Shown here piece by piece: positions 23,532 through 25,665 of a DNA stretch of 25,665 nt. The stretch covers positions 1 through 25,665 of the forward strand of contig NZ_JAPJNQ010000027.1 of the NCBI RefSeq assembly GCF_030826625.1. The letters are read 5' to 3'. Under the pieces are notes generated by a model. The model did no database searches, was not told the DNA's origin, and saw only the letters and a program-made list of their open reading frames with translations. Within the stretch, counting starts at the first letter, position 1. Each line of letters opens with the position of its first letter. The stretch is from Corynebacterium sp. GTDB lineage: Bacteria; Actinomycetota; Actinomycetes; Mycobacteriales; Mycobacteriaceae. The translations under genes and the position numbers were made by a program.

Positions 23532-25148
23532 TTATTGATCGAAGAATCCGGGGGCGTCGGCTTGCTCTGGGGTTTTCCCGCTGCGTAGATAATCAATGAC
23601 GATATCGTCGACGGCTTTGTTCCCGTTGCCAACGTGACCGTGACCCGGACCATGAACCGTAACGACGTGAGCGTTCATGACGTCAGCAAGTGCCTGATGG
23701 TCGGAGTAGACGGTTTGCGGGTCACCAGTTGCGCTGATTTGCAATGGTTGTACGTCCAGTTGGCTGCCATCTAAGTGAGCAACACCGGTGACCGGCTCGG
23801 TGCCGTTACACGTATGGCCGGAAGCCATGCCATAAGCGCTGGCAGTGGGAATGTCTCCGACGATATAGTTCGCCCACAGGTATTCCGGCAGTAGAGCTGG
23901 GTTCGGCGGGGTGATGTTCTCGTTGCAGACTAGCAGTTGTTGCATCGCTGTTGTGACGGTTTGGATCTCTACAACCTTTTGGATTTCTTCTTCGGAAAGA
24001 TTATCCGGGCTGCCGAGATCAGCGACGATGTCCTTGCTTCCGTTGAGGTGCTTGGCGAGTTTGTCCCATTGTCGAGGCTGTGGAACCATGTGCTGGGTTA
24101 ATTTGGCCGTTGGTGAGTTATTTAGGCTTGCGCCAGGGTTGAGAGCTGAGCGCGTCAGATGCTCCAGCTGGGCCGCACCCTGCCCGGTGGCATTGATGAT
24201 TTCGGTTCCGATTGCCCCAGACCAATCGAGTCCTGGTGGAAGGTCGCCGATCTGGGCAGCCGGTGGCACGTTGGTGGGATTAACGCCGGACTCTTGTAAG
24301 ATTTTGCGCGACCAGGCGTTATAAACAGCCAGCGGCGTCGTTCCCAGGCCGTAGACGTCGTCGCGGTCTGCGATATAGGTGAAGAAATCTGTGTAGGCGG
24401 CGTCGAAACCCTGTTTTTGCTGTGCGAGTACTCCACCCCAGGAGACATACGGGTTCATTGCAGAATCCAGCACGAGGCGATCTGTGTGCTGCGGATAGGC
24501 GCTGGCATAGGCTGAACCCAGGTAGGTGCCGTAGGACAATCCGAGAATGGAAATTTTGTCGTAGCCAAGGGCCTCGCGCACCCAGTCCCAGTCATGGGCG
24601 GTGTTTTGCGTGGTCAAAGAATCGGTATAACCCGGCGTAGAATTCTCGCAGGCATCTTTCCAAAAACCGCCCGGCCGGGTCAACGGATTGTTGGCGATGG
24701 GGTTATTCGGCTCTGTACATTTGACTGGCGTAGAGCCTGTTAATCCGCGGGGTTGCACGGCGATACGATCCCATTGCTGGGTGATACCGTCGGGCCATTC
24801 AAACATATCGCCCGCGAAATAAGAATAGCCGTCACCGCTGGGGCCACCTGGGTTTCCGAACAGGGCACCGCGAGAGCTTCCAGTGGCTTTTTGGCGCACG
24901 AAGCCTACCGAGATCGTGCCTGCTTCTGGATTATCGTGATAGGTCGGAACATCTATGCGACCGCACTCTGCAGTCTTGTCGACGACCTGTTCCGGGCAGT
25001 CCTCCCAGGTGATGTGTGCATTATGTGCCGGATGTTCGGGCGTAGCAGCGTTGGCCTGCAATGGCTGGAACAGGGCAGTGGCGGCACCAAGACAGGCGAT
25101 GCTAGCAATTGTGGTGCGGCTGTGTCGTGATTGCGGTGTATAGCGCAC
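23532..25148 (-). CDS. secreted alpha/beta hydrolase, S33 tripeptidyl-aminopeptidase type
   Basis: A 538-aa exported serine hydrolase, counted from GTG 25148. The N-terminus is a signal peptide: a basic start (VRYTPQSRHSRTT), a hydrophobic core (IASIACLGAATALF) and a likely cleavage after QANA near residue 34. The mature part has the alpha/beta-hydrolase fold of actinobacterial tripeptidyl aminopeptidases: oxyanion-region GNPGGPSGDG, nucleophile elbow GLSYGTYLG (Ser205), a probable acid in ATGDPQTVYSDHQAL and the C-terminal histidine in VHGPGHGHVGN. The usual DPRG of the family is VQPRG here. Several cysteines (Cys51, Cys62, Cys144, Cys167) suggest disulfides. It probably trims peptides outside the cell, though other ester or amide substrates are possible. 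A longer frame to 25241 is rejected because GGAAGGA sits 7 nt before GTG 25148 and the signal peptide fits there. It lies between tRNA-Arg and divergent argS. Confidence 0.9.
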   Translation of the reverse strand: MRYTPQSRHSRTTIASIACLGAATALFQPLQANAATPEHPAHNAHITWEDCPEQVVDKTAECGRIDVPTYHDNPEAGTISVGFVRQKATGSSRGALFGNPGGPSGDGYSYFAGDMFEWPDGITQQWDRIAVQPRGLTGSTPVKCTEPNNPIANNPLTRPGGFWKDACENSTPGYTDSLTTQNTAHDWDWVREALGYDKISILGLSYGTYLGSAYASAYPQHTDRLVLDSAMNPYVSWGGVLAQQKQGFDAAYTDFFTYIADRDDVYGLGTTPLAVYNAWSRKILQESGVNPTNVPPAAQIGDLPPGLDWSGAIGTEIINATGQGAAQLEHLTRSALNPGASLNNSPTAKLTQHMVPQPRQWDKLAKHLNGSKDIVADLGSPDNLSEEEIQKVVEIQTVTTAMQQLLVCNENITPPNPALLPEYLWANYIVGDIPTASAYGMASGHTCNGTEPVTGVAHLDGSQLDVQPLQISATGDPQTVYSDHQALADVMNAHVVTVHGPGHGHVGNGNKAVDDIVIDYLRSGKTPEQADAPGFFDQ

Positions 25149-25155
25149 TGGTAGT

Positions 25156-25162
25156 TCCTTCC
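25156..25162 (-). promoter_or_regulatory. ribosome binding site fixing the hydrolase GTG start
   Basis: GGAAGGA on the minus strand ends 7 nt before GTG 25148, selecting this start over longer frames. Confidence 0.75.
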
Positions 25163-25282
25163 AAGCGGTAACCAAAGTGAAAATAATAGTCTCAAGTGAT
25201 GCTAGTGGGCTTGCTTGACGAAGTGGCGTCGCAACGCCCAAATTTGCCGAATGCCTGTTTCGGGGCGGCTTTCCCGTTCTAT

Positions 25283-25288
25283 TAGACT
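25283..25288 (+). promoter_or_regulatory. -10 element of a leaderless argS transcript
   Basis: TAGACT ends 8 nt before ATG 25297, with no Shine-Dalgarno between. Confidence 0.55.
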
Positions 25289-25296
25289 AAACAGCT

Positions 25297-25665
25297 ATGA
25301 CCCCAGCTGATCTTTCCCAATTAATTAAAGACACCGCGACCACGGTAATGAACGAACGCGATTTGGATGCTTCGGTTCTGCCAGAAACAGTTACGGTAGA
25401 GCGTCCACGAAATCCAGAACATGGCGACTATGCCAGCAATATCGCGCTGCAGGTTGCAAAAAAGGCTGGTGCAAACCCACGTGAGTTTGCGACCTGGTTG
25501 GCGCAAGCGTTAGCCGCTCATGCTGCGATTGCCGAGGCAGATATTGCTGGGCCGGGATTTTTGAATATTCGTCTTGCTGCCGATGCACAGGGTGAAATCG
25601 TCGCCAAGGTTTTGCGGGAAAGCAATGACTTCGGTACTTCGGACAGTTTGCGTGGACTACGTATC
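25297..25665 (+). CDS. argS: arginyl-tRNA synthetase, N-terminal part
   Basis: The first 123 codons of the class-I enzyme that charges tRNA-Arg. The visible part is the N-terminal additional domain that recognises the tRNA D-loop (MTPADLSQLIKDTATTVM), followed by VTVERPRNPEHGDYASNIAL, whose HGDYASN is a hallmark of ArgS, and ADIAGPGFLNIRL. The HIGH and KMSKS-type regions lie beyond the window. In corynebacteria argS is usually followed by lysA and hom, which cannot be checked here. It is divergent from the secreted hydrolase, with 148 nt between, and a cognate tRNA-Arg lies 2 kb away on the other strand. Confidence 0.96.
   Translation, partial: MTPADLSQLIKDTATTVMNERDLDASVLPETVTVERPRNPEHGDYASNIALQVAKKAGANPREFATWLAQALAAHAAIAEADIAGPGFLNIRLAADAQGEIVAKVLRESNDFGTSDSLRGLRI

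Overview
The window looks like a chromosomal segment of a Corynebacterium species with moderate GC. Four things point there: an E2-E1 fused 2-oxoglutarate dehydrogenase (OdhA type), a PutP close to the corynebacterial one, a RosR-like MarR regulator and a secreted hydrolase lying between a tRNA-Arg and argS, and many genes whose -10 element lies 6-8 nt before the start codon (leaderless mRNAs). The species cannot be fixed from the sequence alone. Both ends cut through genes: odhA on the left (minus strand) and argS on the right (plus strand).

Layout. Bases 1-2675 hold the N-terminal 891 codons of odhA. Divergent from it are a type-B carboxylesterase (2848-4425) and an acidic protein of unknown function with five degenerate hexapeptide repeats (4492-5286). 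Then come a small basic unknown protein (minus) and a divergent MFS exporter (5953-7266). An orphan HutG-type ureohydrolase (minus) is divergent from a DeaD-like RNA helicase with an RGG region (8392-10329). A strong bidirectional terminator separates the helicase from a small membrane protein and a membrane-tethered HNH nuclease (both minus). Next is a duplicated putP locus: a full-length sodium/proline symporter (12739-14310) followed downstream by only the C-terminal half of a diverged second copy (11866-12630).

Bases 14688-23259 form a co-directional block: SNF2 helicase, SWIM zinc-finger protein, SbcD-like nuclease, SbcC-like ATPase and a RosR-like regulator. The first two genes and the second two are tightly coupled pairs. 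Together they look like a DNA-processing module, but a joint function is inference. The right end holds tRNA-Arg(CCG) (minus), a secreted S33-type peptidase/hydrolase (minus) and the start of argS.

The most notable observations are the half-deleted putP paralogue, whose open frame runs back through its neighbour's terminator; the SNF2/SWIM/SbcDC-like block with an atypical nuclease motif I and no zinc hook; a candidate RosR autoregulatory site; and the repeated leaderless promoter geometry. I found no CRISPR array, insertion sequence, phage gene or integrase.
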